Assembly: GCF_001865245.1 (NCBI RefSeq)
Contig: NZ_MKXB01000161.1
Span: 30,763-83,976 of the forward strand
Direction of reading: 5' to 3'
DNA: 53,214 bases
Source: Streptomyces sp. CC53
Lineage (GTDB): Bacteria > Actinomycetota > Actinomycetes > Streptomycetales > Streptomycetaceae
Both the position numbers and the translations under genes were made by a program. Positions 24,237 through 32,047 of this stretch are shown one piece after another. Below the pieces are notes generated by a model, which saw only the letters and a program-made list of their open reading frames with translations, made no database searches and was not told where the DNA came from. Each line of letters starts with the position of its first letter. Position 1 is the first letter of the stretch.

Positions 24237-25598
24237 TCAGGGCAGCTTCGGGAACAGCGGAAGTCGCGCTGCCACCCGGAACCCTCCGTCCGGCAGCGGC
24301 CCGGTGTCGAGATTGCCGCCGATCAACCGTACGCGCTCCCGCATGCCCACCAGGCCGTGACCGGTCCCGGAGGACTCCAGCGGCGAACTCCGTTCTGTGG
24401 CAGGCCCGTTGACGACCAGGACGATCAGCCACTCCAGGTTCGGCGAGCGGGACACCGACACCCGTGTCCGGGCACCCGGCGCGTGCCGCACCACGTTGGC
24501 CAACGCCTCCTGCACGATCCGGTACGCGGACAGGTCGACCGCCTGCGGCACCTGGCCCAGTTCGGCCGCGAGCCGCAGCTCGACCGGCACACCGGCCCGT
24601 ATGGTCGCCTCCACCAGCTGCTGCACCCGGTCGACGCCCGGTTGCGGGGCCCGCTCGCCCTCCGCGTTCTCGCTGCGCAGCACCGCCAGCAGCCGACGCA
24701 TCTCGGTGAGCGATTCGCGCGCCGAGGCCGCGATCGCCGAGAACTCCTCGGACGCCACCGGTGGAAGGCCCTCGATCCTGTACGGCGCCGAATCGGCCTG
24801 GACCGTGATCACCGACATGTGGTGGGCCACCACGTCGTGCAGTTCCCGCGCGATCCGGGCCCGCTCCTCGAGCAGCGTCCTGCGGGCCCGCTCGGCCTCA
24901 CTGATCGTCTCCTGCTCCACCAGCCGCCGCTGGGCATCGCCGTGTTCCCGCAGCATGCCCGTGACGAGGAGGATGACACCGCTCAGCACGAACATCAGCA
25001 AGTGGGTGTCCTGACCCGTCGACGAGGGCGCCAACCTGAACGCGAACCCTGCCGCACCGGTGACCAGCCAGACGCCGAGCAGAGTCCGGCGCTGCTCGCG
25101 CAGCCCCACGGCCAACATCAGTCCGGAGTAGCCGATCACGACCATGGGCGTCCACGGCCACGGCAGGCCGTGGAGATCGGAGGCGTCCATCGTCGCCAGC
25201 GCGCCGAGCACGTCGGCGGCGAAAACGATCCACCACGCCTGCAACGGCCGCGACACGGCCATCAGCAACGGGGCCGTCTGCGCGGTGGCCAGCACGCCGG
25301 CGACACCGCCGTTCACCCCGTAGGTGCCGATGAGGACGACGACGGTGACGGGCAGCAGCGAGGCGACCAGGGCCAGCGCCACCGCGTACGGCAGCAGGCG
25401 CATCCAGCGCGAGGTCGCCTGTCCGAGCAGCGCCGTCGCCGGGCCCGTCGGCGTCGACACCGCCGTCCCCAGCGCGTGCAGCACGTGACGGGCGGATCGA
25501 CGCACACTGCGTGCCGTCCCGCCGATGGCGCCGGGCGTGCCCGGCTCACCGGGGCGACCTGGCGCCGGACTGCTCGGGGGCGTGTGGAGGCTGCTCAT
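24237..25598 (-). CDS. Sensor histidine kinase, HisKA_3/DesK type
   Basis: A 453-residue membrane kinase. A roughly 65-residue Pro/Gly-rich N-terminal cytoplasmic region precedes about five to six helices (residues 68-225) with very short loops, so sensing is probably within the membrane. The HisKA_3 dimerisation domain has the phospho-acceptor His254 in RIARELHDVVAHHMSV, and the HATPase_c domain has GTGHGLVGMRERVRLIGG. The ATG at 25598 is favoured: TACGCT lies 9 nt upstream and a large inverted repeat sits 40-80 bp upstream. The 60-residue longer frame crosses that repeat. The partner is the response regulator immediately downstream. Confidence 0.93.
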   Translation of the reverse strand: MSSLHTPPSSPAPGRPGEPGTPGAIGGTARSVRRSARHVLHALGTAVSTPTGPATALLGQATSRWMRLLPYAVALALVASLLPVTVVVLIGTYGVNGGVAGVLATAQTAPLLMAVSRPLQAWWIVFAADVLGALATMDASDLHGLPWPWTPMVVIGYSGLMLAVGLREQRRTLLGVWLVTGAAGFAFRLAPSSTGQDTHLLMFVLSGVILLVTGMLREHGDAQRRLVEQETISEAERARRTLLEERARIARELHDVVAHHMSVITVQADSAPYRIEGLPPVASEEFSAIAASARESLTEMRRLLAVLRSENAEGERAPQPGVDRVQQLVEATIRAGVPVELRLAAELGQVPQAVDLSAYRIVQEALANVVRHAPGARTRVSVSRSPNLEWLIVLVVNGPATERSSPLESSGTGHGLVGMRERVRLIGGNLDTGPLPDGGFRVAARLPLFPKLP

Positions 25599-25635
25599 GG
25601 TGCCGCCAGCGTAGGCGCGCCACCTTCGGCACCGC

Positions 25636-25678
25636 GTCATACCGGGGAGCCAGTTCGCCACCCCTACCCCGGTATGAC
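25636..25678. promoter_or_regulatory. Perfect 12-bp inverted repeat upstream of the kinase gene
   Basis: GTCATACCGGGG (25636-25647) and CCCCGGTATGAC (25667-25678) are exact complements with centres 31 bp apart, about three helical turns. The distal arm continues as GGTAGGGGTGG on the minus strand, like the copy near 23480. It lies 38 bp upstream of the kinase start and is the likely autoregulatory operator. Confidence 0.6.
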
Positions 25679-25799
25679 CCGCGCGACGGCCGTACCGGGC
25701 GGCGCGCGCCGCCGAGTCTGCACTGCCGGCCCGAGTAGCGCTCATCTCCAGCAGGCACCCTACGGCCTGCCCGTCCACGTCGGACGCCGTCGTACGTCC

Positions 25800-25836
25800 G
25801 GTCCTGCCCGCTCCCTGACTGGGAGGTCGCAGGACC
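25800..25836 (-). terminator. Nested hairpin after the DUF4429 gene
   Basis: GGTCCTGC (25800-25807) pairs with GCAGGACC (25829-25836), and inside it CTCCC pairs with GGGAG around TGACT. It lies 13 nt beyond the stop of the DUF4429 gene on this strand. Confidence 0.6.
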
Positions 25837-25848
25837 GCACGGTACCCC

Positions 25849-26715
25849 CTACAGCTCCGCGAGCAGCTGCGCCTTCTTCGAAGCGAACTCCTCGTCGGTC
25901 ACGAGACCTGCTTGGTACAGGTCCCCGAGGTGCCGGATACGGTCCGCGATGTCCGCAGGGTCGCAGCGCGCGGTGGCCACCCGAGCCGGCACCGGCACGG
26001 GCACCGCTGCGCCCGGTCTCCGTGACGCCTCCAGCACCGCCGCGGCGAACGGCAGCGACTCGTGCACCGGACCGTAACCGCGTCCGAACACGACTGCTGC
26101 CGGGTCCTGGTCGGGCTGAGGCTCGTACTCCTCCCGGCCCCGCAGCAGCAGCCGCAGGTGGCCGTCCGCGAGGTCCGGCGACCGCCATTCCACTCCGCTC
26201 AGCTCACTCACCGCGAAGGTCTGGTCGCCTGCCTTCCACTTCGTGGACGACGCGCCCGTCCAGAACCAGCGGAACACGACGGTCCTGCCGTCGAACGACG
26301 CCTTGCCGTCGTATGCCTTGAACTGCACCGGCGCCTCCGGCGCGCTGACCAGGAACCGCTCGGCCCGCTCGTCGCGGTCGGGGCCCAGCCGGGCCCGCAG
26401 ACGGTCGGCGCAGTGCTCGGCGAGGGTCGCCTGGTTCGCGGGCAGCACCAGGCGGTACGGGTCGCAGCCTTCCTTCAGCTGGCCCGCGGCAGCATCCATC
26501 AGCGGGTCGGCACCCGCGCGCGGTACCGCATGCAGCACCACGGTGTCCCGCTTGCCAGGGGAGACGGCCACCGACGCCAGGGCTTCGTGGGGGATGCGTC
26601 TCTCGCGCAGCGCCTGGTACAGCTTCGGCGCGCGGATCCCCCGTTCGAAGCGGATGAGCACGGCGTCGGGTTCGAACTCCCAGGTGGCATGAATTCCGGC
26701 CAGCACATCACCCAT
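25849..26715 (-). CDS. DUF4429 protein with C-terminal SHOCT domain
   Basis: A 288-residue cytoplasmic protein. The main part is a DUF4429 fold, which resembles tandem PH-like repeats (WEFEPDAVLIRFERG near the start, KASFDGRTVVFRWFW in the middle, SGVEWRSPDLADGHLRLLLR). The last 30 residues are a SHOCT motif (IRHLGDLYQAGLVTDEEF), which often mediates oligomerisation. The start at 26715 is supported by TACGAT (26728-26723 on this strand) 7 nt upstream, giving a leaderless mRNA; a nearby ATG at 26724 overlaps the -10. It lies between the two-component system and the second DUF1023 gene. The function is unknown. Confidence 0.85.
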   Translation of the reverse strand: MGDVLAGIHATWEFEPDAVLIRFERGIRAPKLYQALRERRIPHEALASVAVSPGKRDTVVLHAVPRAGADPLMDAAAGQLKEGCDPYRLVLPANQATLAEHCADRLRARLGPDRDERAERFLVSAPEAPVQFKAYDGKASFDGRTVVFRWFWTGASSTKWKAGDQTFAVSELSGVEWRSPDLADGHLRLLLRGREEYEPQPDQDPAAVVFGRGYGPVHESLPFAAAVLEASRRPGAAVPVPVPARVATARCDPADIADRIRHLGDLYQAGLVTDEEFASKKAQLLAEL

Positions 26716-26800
26716 GCGGCTCATCGTATGCGGCGTGCGCCCGCGCGTCGCCCCTGCAAGAGGTGCCGGAATGCGCGCCGCGCGCCGCGCTCTACGCGGG

Positions 26801-28024
26801 TCAGGCCGACTCGGTACCGAAAATTCCTCGTCTGCAGGCGTCGTCGGCATCCGCGCAGCGGAGGATGCCGTATGCGCCGACCCCTATCCCTGCGAGGTTG
26901 CGCACGCTGTCGGTGCCCGGCAGGAAGTAGCCGCCGTGCCCGCCCGCCCCGGAGGCGGACAGCCGTCTGGCGCCGAACTCCGGGGCGTTCGGATCAGGCC
27001 CGTGGCCCAGCCCCCCGACGTCCATGTGGGGCATGTCCGCGATCCAGTCCTCGGGGTCGAGCATGGTCCATACGCGCGCGTGGCCGCGGATGTCGGCCGC
27101 GCGCTCGGCCCGCATCCCGGGGCTTCCCGCCACGGCGATGTCGCTCACCCTGGACGGCAGCCGGCGGGCCGCCAGCCCGCACACGACGGAACCGTAACTG
27201 TGGCAGAGCCAGGCGACCCGCGCGTTCCCCGGCAGGCCCTCCGTCATGGCTACGAGCCGTTCGGCGCCCGACCGGGCGAGCCGCCCCGTGACCGCGTCCA
27301 TGCCCACACCGGTCGGAGCGGTGTAGTCGGCCCACGCGATGACGGCGGTACGCACGCCCGGTGCTGCCGCCCGCTCGGCGGCGTACAGCGACTCGGCCAT
27401 GCCGACCGGTGCCTCGTAGCGCCGCGCGGTCCTCTGGAAGGTGATCAGCGTCGTGTCCACGCCCGGGACGATCACCGAGACCCGCTCCGCCCGATCGAGA
27501 TCACCGATGACTTCGGCGACGCGGCCGGTACCCGAGGGGTCGAAGGCGAGGATCCTGCGGTCCTCGCTCATGAGTCCGGAGAACCGGTGGACGCGGTGCG
27601 CGGCCTCCCGACGGCCTTCGGGGGAGAGTCGCTGGTCCTCGACGCGCAGCCGCTCCCTGGCCAGGGCCATGCCCAGCGACCGCCTGTTCGCCCGGTATCG
27701 CAGGTCAAGCGGTGCGCCGTTGAGGTTGCCGACGACCAGGGGGTGCCGTCGGGCGAGCCGCTGCCGATCGGCGGGCCCCAGGGAGGCGAAGAACGCGGCC
27801 ACGGCACGCACCGAGGCGTCAGTCCCGGGGAGCGCGCGGCCGCCGACGCGTTCCGCACGCCAGCCGGCGACGGCCTCCGCCCAGGACCCGCCCGCACCTC
27901 CGACGGCCCCACGCGGTCGGTGTGCCGACGTCCAGCCGGTCGTCGCGAGGAGGACGAAGACCACCGCGAGGGCGAGGAGCGCGCGCCAGACGGTGAGCGT
28001 GGGGGAAGGCGGGAGGGGAGTCAC
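26801..28024 (-). CDS. Secreted DUF1023 alpha/beta hydrolase, copy 2
   Basis: About 407 residues. An N-terminal membrane/signal helix (VWRALLALAVVFVLLATTGW) is followed by the same hydrolase core as the copy at 22349: VVGNLNGAPLDLRYRANRRS, VIVPGVDTTL, nucleophile in WLCHSYGSVVCGLAARRL, AGSPGMRAER, and a late GGHGGYFLPG. The C-terminal extension with several cysteines (RCADADDACRRG) is absent from the other copy. Start codons are uncertain: I use the GTG at 28024, and a GTG at 28081 is in frame. The two copies probably arose by duplication, and the two-component system now lies between them. Confidence 0.85.
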   Translation of the reverse strand: MTPLPPSPTLTVWRALLALAVVFVLLATTGWTSAHRPRGAVGGAGGSWAEAVAGWRAERVGGRALPGTDASVRAVAAFFASLGPADRQRLARRHPLVVGNLNGAPLDLRYRANRRSLGMALARERLRVEDQRLSPEGRREAAHRVHRFSGLMSEDRRILAFDPSGTGRVAEVIGDLDRAERVSVIVPGVDTTLITFQRTARRYEAPVGMAESLYAAERAAAPGVRTAVIAWADYTAPTGVGMDAVTGRLARSGAERLVAMTEGLPGNARVAWLCHSYGSVVCGLAARRLPSRVSDIAVAGSPGMRAERAADIRGHARVWTMLDPEDWIADMPHMDVGGLGHGPDPNAPEFGARRLSASGAGGHGGYFLPGTDSVRNLAGIGVGAYGILRCADADDACRRGIFGTESA

Positions 28025-28123
28025 TCCGGCACACCCTAGGAGACGGCGGCAACGACCCGCGGGCAGGGTGATGGAGATCACGGTTGGCTGTGACCGTCAG
28101 GGGAAAGGGGAGACCGCCTCCCG

Positions 28124-28816
28124 TCAGGCGCGGGAACCGGCGGTGCTCCTGAGGTCCGTGTGCCAGTCGGAAGCCAAGGCGGGGCCCAGGTGGTCGAGGT
28201 AGTCCTCGGTCAGCGTCCGGATCGCCTCAAGAGAGGTGTCTTCGCGGCGGCCCCACAACTGGCCGGTGACGCGCATGACGCCGCTGAAGGCGGCGACCGC
28301 GACCCGGGGTCGCGGGTCGCGGTCCACGTCGACGCCCTCCCGCTCCGCGATCAGTCGGGCCACGTTCTCCTCCATCTCGAAGGAGCGGCGCAGATGGACC
28401 GCGAGGAGCGCCGGTGTGGACTCGATGACCTGTAGCAACCGCAGGTAGTCCTCGATGGGGACGAGCTCTGTGATGGCCTCGCCGATGGTGTCCCAGGCTG
28501 CGAGCACGGAGTTGCGGAGCGCGTCGAACGGCCCCTCATGGGCGGGCCGCTCGTGCAGGGCCGCCGCGAAGTGCTGCTCCACCATGTGCTGAAGGGCGAA
28601 AGCCACCTCCTCCTTGCTGGCGAAGTAGCGGAAGAAGGTGCGCTGCGAGACCTCTACCGCGTCGACGATCTCGTCGATCGTTGTCTCCTCGTACCCCTGC
28701 GTCGTGAAGAGCTCCACCGCGGTGCGCAGCAGGGCGGCGCGGGTGCGCTGTTTCTTTCGCTCGCGCAGCCCCGCGGTGGACGCCTGCGTGTCGGCGGTCG
28801 GCGGCTCAGCCGTCAC
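28124..28816 (-). CDS. TetR-family regulator divergent from MFS exporter
   Basis: A 230-residue TetR protein. Its HTH is TRAALLRTAVELFTTQGYEE and VDAVEVSQRTFFRYFASKEE, followed by an all-helical ligand domain of the acyl-/drug-responsive type (RSFEMEENVARLIAEREG). The GTG at 28816 has CGAGGG upstream. It diverges from a 14-helix MFS transporter gene, and the region between them has a short palindrome and repeated TGTCA/TGACA elements. Repression of the exporter and induction by its substrates is the standard arrangement, inferred here. Confidence 0.92.
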   Translation of the reverse strand: MTAEPPTADTQASTAGLRERKKQRTRAALLRTAVELFTTQGYEETTIDEIVDAVEVSQRTFFRYFASKEEVAFALQHMVEQHFAAALHERPAHEGPFDALRNSVLAAWDTIGEAITELVPIEDYLRLLQVIESTPALLAVHLRRSFEMEENVARLIAEREGVDVDRDPRPRVAVAAFSGVMRVTGQLWGRREDTSLEAIRTLTEDYLDHLGPALASDWHTDLRSTAGSRA

Positions 28817-28896
28817 TTCATGACCCTCGTTTCACCGGATTTTCCCTGCTCAGCCTAGCTGTGAGCGAAGTGACAGTTACCGGCGTGTGAATTGCT

Positions 28897-28932
28897 TTGT
28901 CAATTGTCAGTCGCTGACTTTAGTCTCACGGT
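28897..28932 (+). promoter_or_regulatory. MFS promoter with overlapping TetR operator candidate
   Basis: TTGTCA (28897-28902) and TAGTCT (28921-28926) are 18 bp apart. The -10 ends 6 nt before the ATG at 28933, so the transcript should be leaderless. GTCAGTCGCTGAC (28906-28918) is a 13-bp palindrome lying in the spacer, and TTGTCA occurs again at 28904. A repressor bound there would block polymerase. Confidence 0.6.
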
Positions 28933-30540
28933 ATGACTGGTCAGACCACCATCGAGAAGGCACCGAACGGCCCGGAACCGGTGCCTGTACCGGGCAAGGG
29001 GCTGCGCGGCCACCCCTGGGGCACCCTCCTCGCCGTGGCCGTCGGTGTGATGATGGTCGCGCTCGACGGCACCATCGTCGCCATCGCCAATCCGGCGATC
29101 CAGCGTGACCTCGGCGCGTCGCTGGCCGACGTCCAGTGGATCACCAACGGCTACCTGCTCGCCCTCGCCGTCGCGCTCATCACGGCGGGGAAGCTCGGCG
29201 ACCGCTTCGGCCACCGCCAAACGTTCCTCATAGGCATAACCGGCTTCGCGGCGGCGTCCGCCGCGATCGGCCTCTCCGACACGATCGCCCTGGTCATCGC
29301 CTTCCGCGTGCTGCAGGGCCTGTTCGGTGCCCTGCTGATGCCCGCCGCGCTCGGCCTGCTGCGCGCCACCTTCCCGGCGGAGAAGCTCAACATGGCGATC
29401 GGCATCTGGGGCATGGTCATCGGTGCCTCGACGGCCGGGGGGCCGATCGTCGGCGGCCTGCTCGTCGAGCACGTGAGCTGGCAGTCGGTGTTCTTCATCA
29501 ACGTGCCGGTCGGCGCGCTGGCGCTGGTGATGGGCCTGCTCATCCTCAAGGACCACCGGGCGCAGAACGCGCCGCGCTCCTTCGACCTGCTCGGCATCCT
29601 GCTGCTGTCCGCCGCGATGGCGTCCCTCATCTGGGGCATCATCAAGGCCGGCGAAAGCTGGGGCTGGGGCAGCCTCAACACCTGGGCGTTCCTGCTCGGC
29701 GCCCTTGTCCTCTTCGTTCTCTTCGCACTCTGGCAGACGCGGGTGCGGGAGCCGCTCGTCCCGCTGGGCCTGTTCCGTTCCGTCCCGCTCTCCGCGGGTG
29801 TGGTCCTCATGGTCCTCATGGCGTTCGCGTTCATGGGCGGCCTGTTCTTCGTGACGTTCTACCTCCAGGGCGTCAAGGACCTCAGCCCGGTGGACAGCGG
29901 CCTGCGGCTGCTGCCGCTGACCGCCATGATGATCGTGTCCTCTCCGTTGGCCGGCGCCCTCATCACCAGGTTCGGGCCGCGCATTCCGCTGGTCGGCGGC
30001 ATGGTCTGCACCGCCTCAGCCATGTTCGGCATGCTCACCCTCACCTCGGAGACGGGCACGCTGGCCACGTCGCTGTGGTTCGCACTGCTGGGCCTCGGGC
30101 TCGCCCCGGTGATGGTGGGTGCCACTGAGGTCATCGTCGGCAACGCGCCGCTGGAGCTCTCCGGCGTGGCAGGCGGCCTGCAGCAGGCGGCCATGCAGGT
30201 CGGTGGCGCGCTGGGCACCGCCGTGCTGGGCGCAGTGATGTCCTCCAAGGTCAACGCCGAGTTCGGTGGCAACTGGCAGGCGGCGGGCATCCCCGTCCCG
30301 CCGGACCCCAGGCTGGAGCAAGCGGCGGAGTTCGGCATCGTCCCCGACGAACTGGCGCAGGCCCCGGGGATGACGCCGGAGGTCCTGGCCGCCATCACCA
30401 AGGTCATCCACGACACGTTCATGTCCGGCATGGGCCTGGCCTTCGCCGTCGCCGGCGGCGTCGCGGTCGTGGCCGCTCTCGTCGCCACCCTCACCAAAGC
30501 CGGGGCCAACGCGGGTACCGGCGGCGGAGTCCACATCTGA
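28933..30540 (+). CDS. MFS multidrug exporter, DHA2 (EmrB/QacA) family
   Basis: A 535-residue transporter with 14 predicted helices, the DHA2 length. The family motifs are seen: DGTIVAIANPAIQRDLGAS in helix 1, GKLGDRFGHRQTF (motif A), and IGASTAGGPIVGGLL (antiporter motif C). Such proteins expel hydrophobic drugs or antibiotics in exchange for protons. No biosynthetic genes are near, so it is more likely a resistance pump than a product exporter. The ATG at 28933 has no ribosome-binding site and appears leaderless. A TetR gene diverges upstream, and an 18-bp-stem hairpin follows. Confidence 0.95.
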   Translation: MTGQTTIEKAPNGPEPVPVPGKGLRGHPWGTLLAVAVGVMMVALDGTIVAIANPAIQRDLGASLADVQWITNGYLLALAVALITAGKLGDRFGHRQTFLIGITGFAAASAAIGLSDTIALVIAFRVLQGLFGALLMPAALGLLRATFPAEKLNMAIGIWGMVIGASTAGGPIVGGLLVEHVSWQSVFFINVPVGALALVMGLLILKDHRAQNAPRSFDLLGILLLSAAMASLIWGIIKAGESWGWGSLNTWAFLLGALVLFVLFALWQTRVREPLVPLGLFRSVPLSAGVVLMVLMAFAFMGGLFFVTFYLQGVKDLSPVDSGLRLLPLTAMMIVSSPLAGALITRFGPRIPLVGGMVCTASAMFGMLTLTSETGTLATSLWFALLGLGLAPVMVGATEVIVGNAPLELSGVAGGLQQAAMQVGGALGTAVLGAVMSSKVNAEFGGNWQAAGIPVPPDPRLEQAAEFGIVPDELAQAPGMTPEVLAAITKVIHDTFMSGMGLAFAVAGGVAVVAALVATLTKAGANAGTGGGVHI

Positions 30541-30576
30541 CCCGCTGCACCAGACGCGCCGCGCCGCGCACTGTCG

Positions 30577-30617
30577 GCCCCGGGCCCGGCACACCCACGG
30601 TGTGCCGGGCCCGGGGC
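30577..30617 (+). terminator. Hairpin terminator after the MFS gene
   Basis: An 18-bp perfect stem (GCCCCGGGCCCGGCACAC and its complement) with the loop CCACG, 37 nt after the stop. Confidence 0.8.
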
Positions 30618-30741
30618 GTCTCGGCATCATCACCCGTACGAGTGGATCCGCCGGTGCCCCCTTCCCCCGGCCCATCACAGAGCGTCAAGCTATGGGAAGA
30701 CTTCCAGTACGGAGAGTTACACACTCGGGGGTATCACCATC

Positions 30742-31134
30742 ATGCGCTCTACTACCACGCGCACCACCACACGCACGGTTGTCACGGCTGCCGTCCTCAC
30801 CGCGGGAGCCCTGGCCCTCACACTGCCCGCGGCGGTGGCCGCCCCGCCGGCCCTCGGTGCGTGCGGCAGCGGGCAGCTGTGCCTCTGGCAGAAAGAGGGA
30901 TTCAAGGGCAAGCGGCTCACGTACGAACTTGCCGACACCGACATCGACAGTTGCGTCCCGCTCCCCGCCGGCACCAGCGCCGCCGCCGTCGCCAACAGGA
31001 CCGGCCGGCCCGTCACGACCTACCAGTCCGCTACCTGCGCGGAGACCGGAGAGTTCGAGACCTATCCGGGCGGCGGCACCTGGGTGCCGCACTCGCCGTA
31101 TCAGGTGCGAGCGTTCAAGATCTGGGAGAACTGA
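30742..31134 (+). CDS. Secreted peptidase inhibitor, family I36-like
   Basis: A 130-residue exported protein. A Sec signal (TAAVLTAGALALTLPAAVAA) is cleaved about residue 34. The mature roughly 95 residues contain LCLWQKEGFKG, the hallmark of the peptidase inhibitor I36/SMI beta-gamma-crystallin fold, and four cysteines for two disulfides. In Streptomyces the founding member inhibits a metalloprotease. A GGGGG sequence lies about 10 nt before the ATG. Its last 20 bp overlap the end of the convergent potassium-channel gene. The target protease is unknown. Confidence 0.88.
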   Translation: MRSTTTRTTTRTVVTAAVLTAGALALTLPAAVAAPPALGACGSGQLCLWQKEGFKGKRLTYELADTDIDSCVPLPAGTSAAAVANRTGRPVTTYQSATCAETGEFETYPGGGTWVPHSPYQVRAFKIWEN

Positions 31135-31954
31135 CCGCCGCCCCACCGACCCGTTCCGGCGCGGGCCCGGCCGCTTGGTCCGGCAGCGGAGCGTCCGGCG
31201 GGGGCAGGGGCCGTGAGGCTGCGGTGCCCGGTTCTGACGAGAGCCGGGCCACCTCTGCCCGCAGTTCCCGCACCTCGTGGGTGAGCGCCTCCAGCAGTGC
31301 CGTCCTGTGGCGCTCCTCCACGTCGTCGCGCTCGAAGCGGGCGATGAACCATGCGGCGATGTTCGCGGTCACCACGCCGAGCAGAGCGATGCCCGACAGC
31401 ATGAGCCCCACCGCCAGCAGCCTGCCGAGGCCGGTCGTCGGCGCGTGGTCGCCGTAGCCCACGGTCGTCATGGTCGTGAAGGACCACCAGACCGCGTCAC
31501 CCAGCGTCTTGATATTCCCGTCCGGGGCGTCCCGCTCCACCTGGAGCACGGCCAGCGAGCCGAACATCATCAGCCCGGCCACGGAGCCCACCACGTACGT
31601 CGTCAGCCTGATCTGGGACGCCATCCGCGCCCGGCGCCCCACGAGCAGCAGTGTCGACACCAGCCGCAGCAGCCGCAGTGGCTGGATCAGCGGAAGCATG
31701 ACAGCGAGGAGGTCGAGCCAGTGCGTCCGAACGAAATGCCACCGTGCGCGGCTCAGGCCCAGCCGGACGACGTAGTCGACGGCGAAGGCCCCCCAGACCA
31801 GCCACTCCACCACGGCGCAGAGCCGGTGAACCCAGGACGCCGCGTCCGTCGCCACGATCGGCACCGAGTACGCCACGGCGAACGCCAGCGCCAACGCCAG
31901 CAGCGGCCTCTGTGTACGCGCCTCCCACTGGACCTGCGCAGTCGCTTCCTTCAT
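31115..31954 (-). CDS. Potassium channel, single-pore voltage-gated-like
   Basis: A 279-residue channel subunit. Four helices precede an S4-like segment (RLLRLVSTLLLVGRRAR), then a pore helix with the selectivity filter TTMTTVGYGD, then S6 (AVGLMLSGIALLGVVTANIA). The C-terminal tail has a short coiled coil (LLEALTHEVRELRAEVARLS) for tetramer assembly and ends Pro-rich. The ATG at 31954 is preferred to that at 31963 because TACTAT (31967-31962 on this strand) lies 7 nt upstream. The 3' end overlaps the protease-inhibitor gene, so changes there affect both proteins. Confidence 0.93.
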   Translation of the reverse strand: MKEATAQVQWEARTQRPLLALALAFAVAYSVPIVATDAASWVHRLCAVVEWLVWGAFAVDYVVRLGLSRARWHFVRTHWLDLLAVMLPLIQPLRLLRLVSTLLLVGRRARMASQIRLTTYVVGSVAGLMMFGSLAVLQVERDAPDGNIKTLGDAVWWSFTTMTTVGYGDHAPTTGLGRLLAVGLMLSGIALLGVVTANIAAWFIARFERDDVEERHRTALLEALTHEVRELRAEVARLSSEPGTAASRPLPPPDAPLPDQAAGPAPERVGGAAVSSPRS

Positions 31955-32047
31955 GCCGCGCATAGTAGAGGGGCGCGGCCAAGAGCCCGGACACCTGCCC
32001 GCCCGGACTCCCTGCCGCGCCCCGCAACCGCCGTCCCGGCGAAGGCG

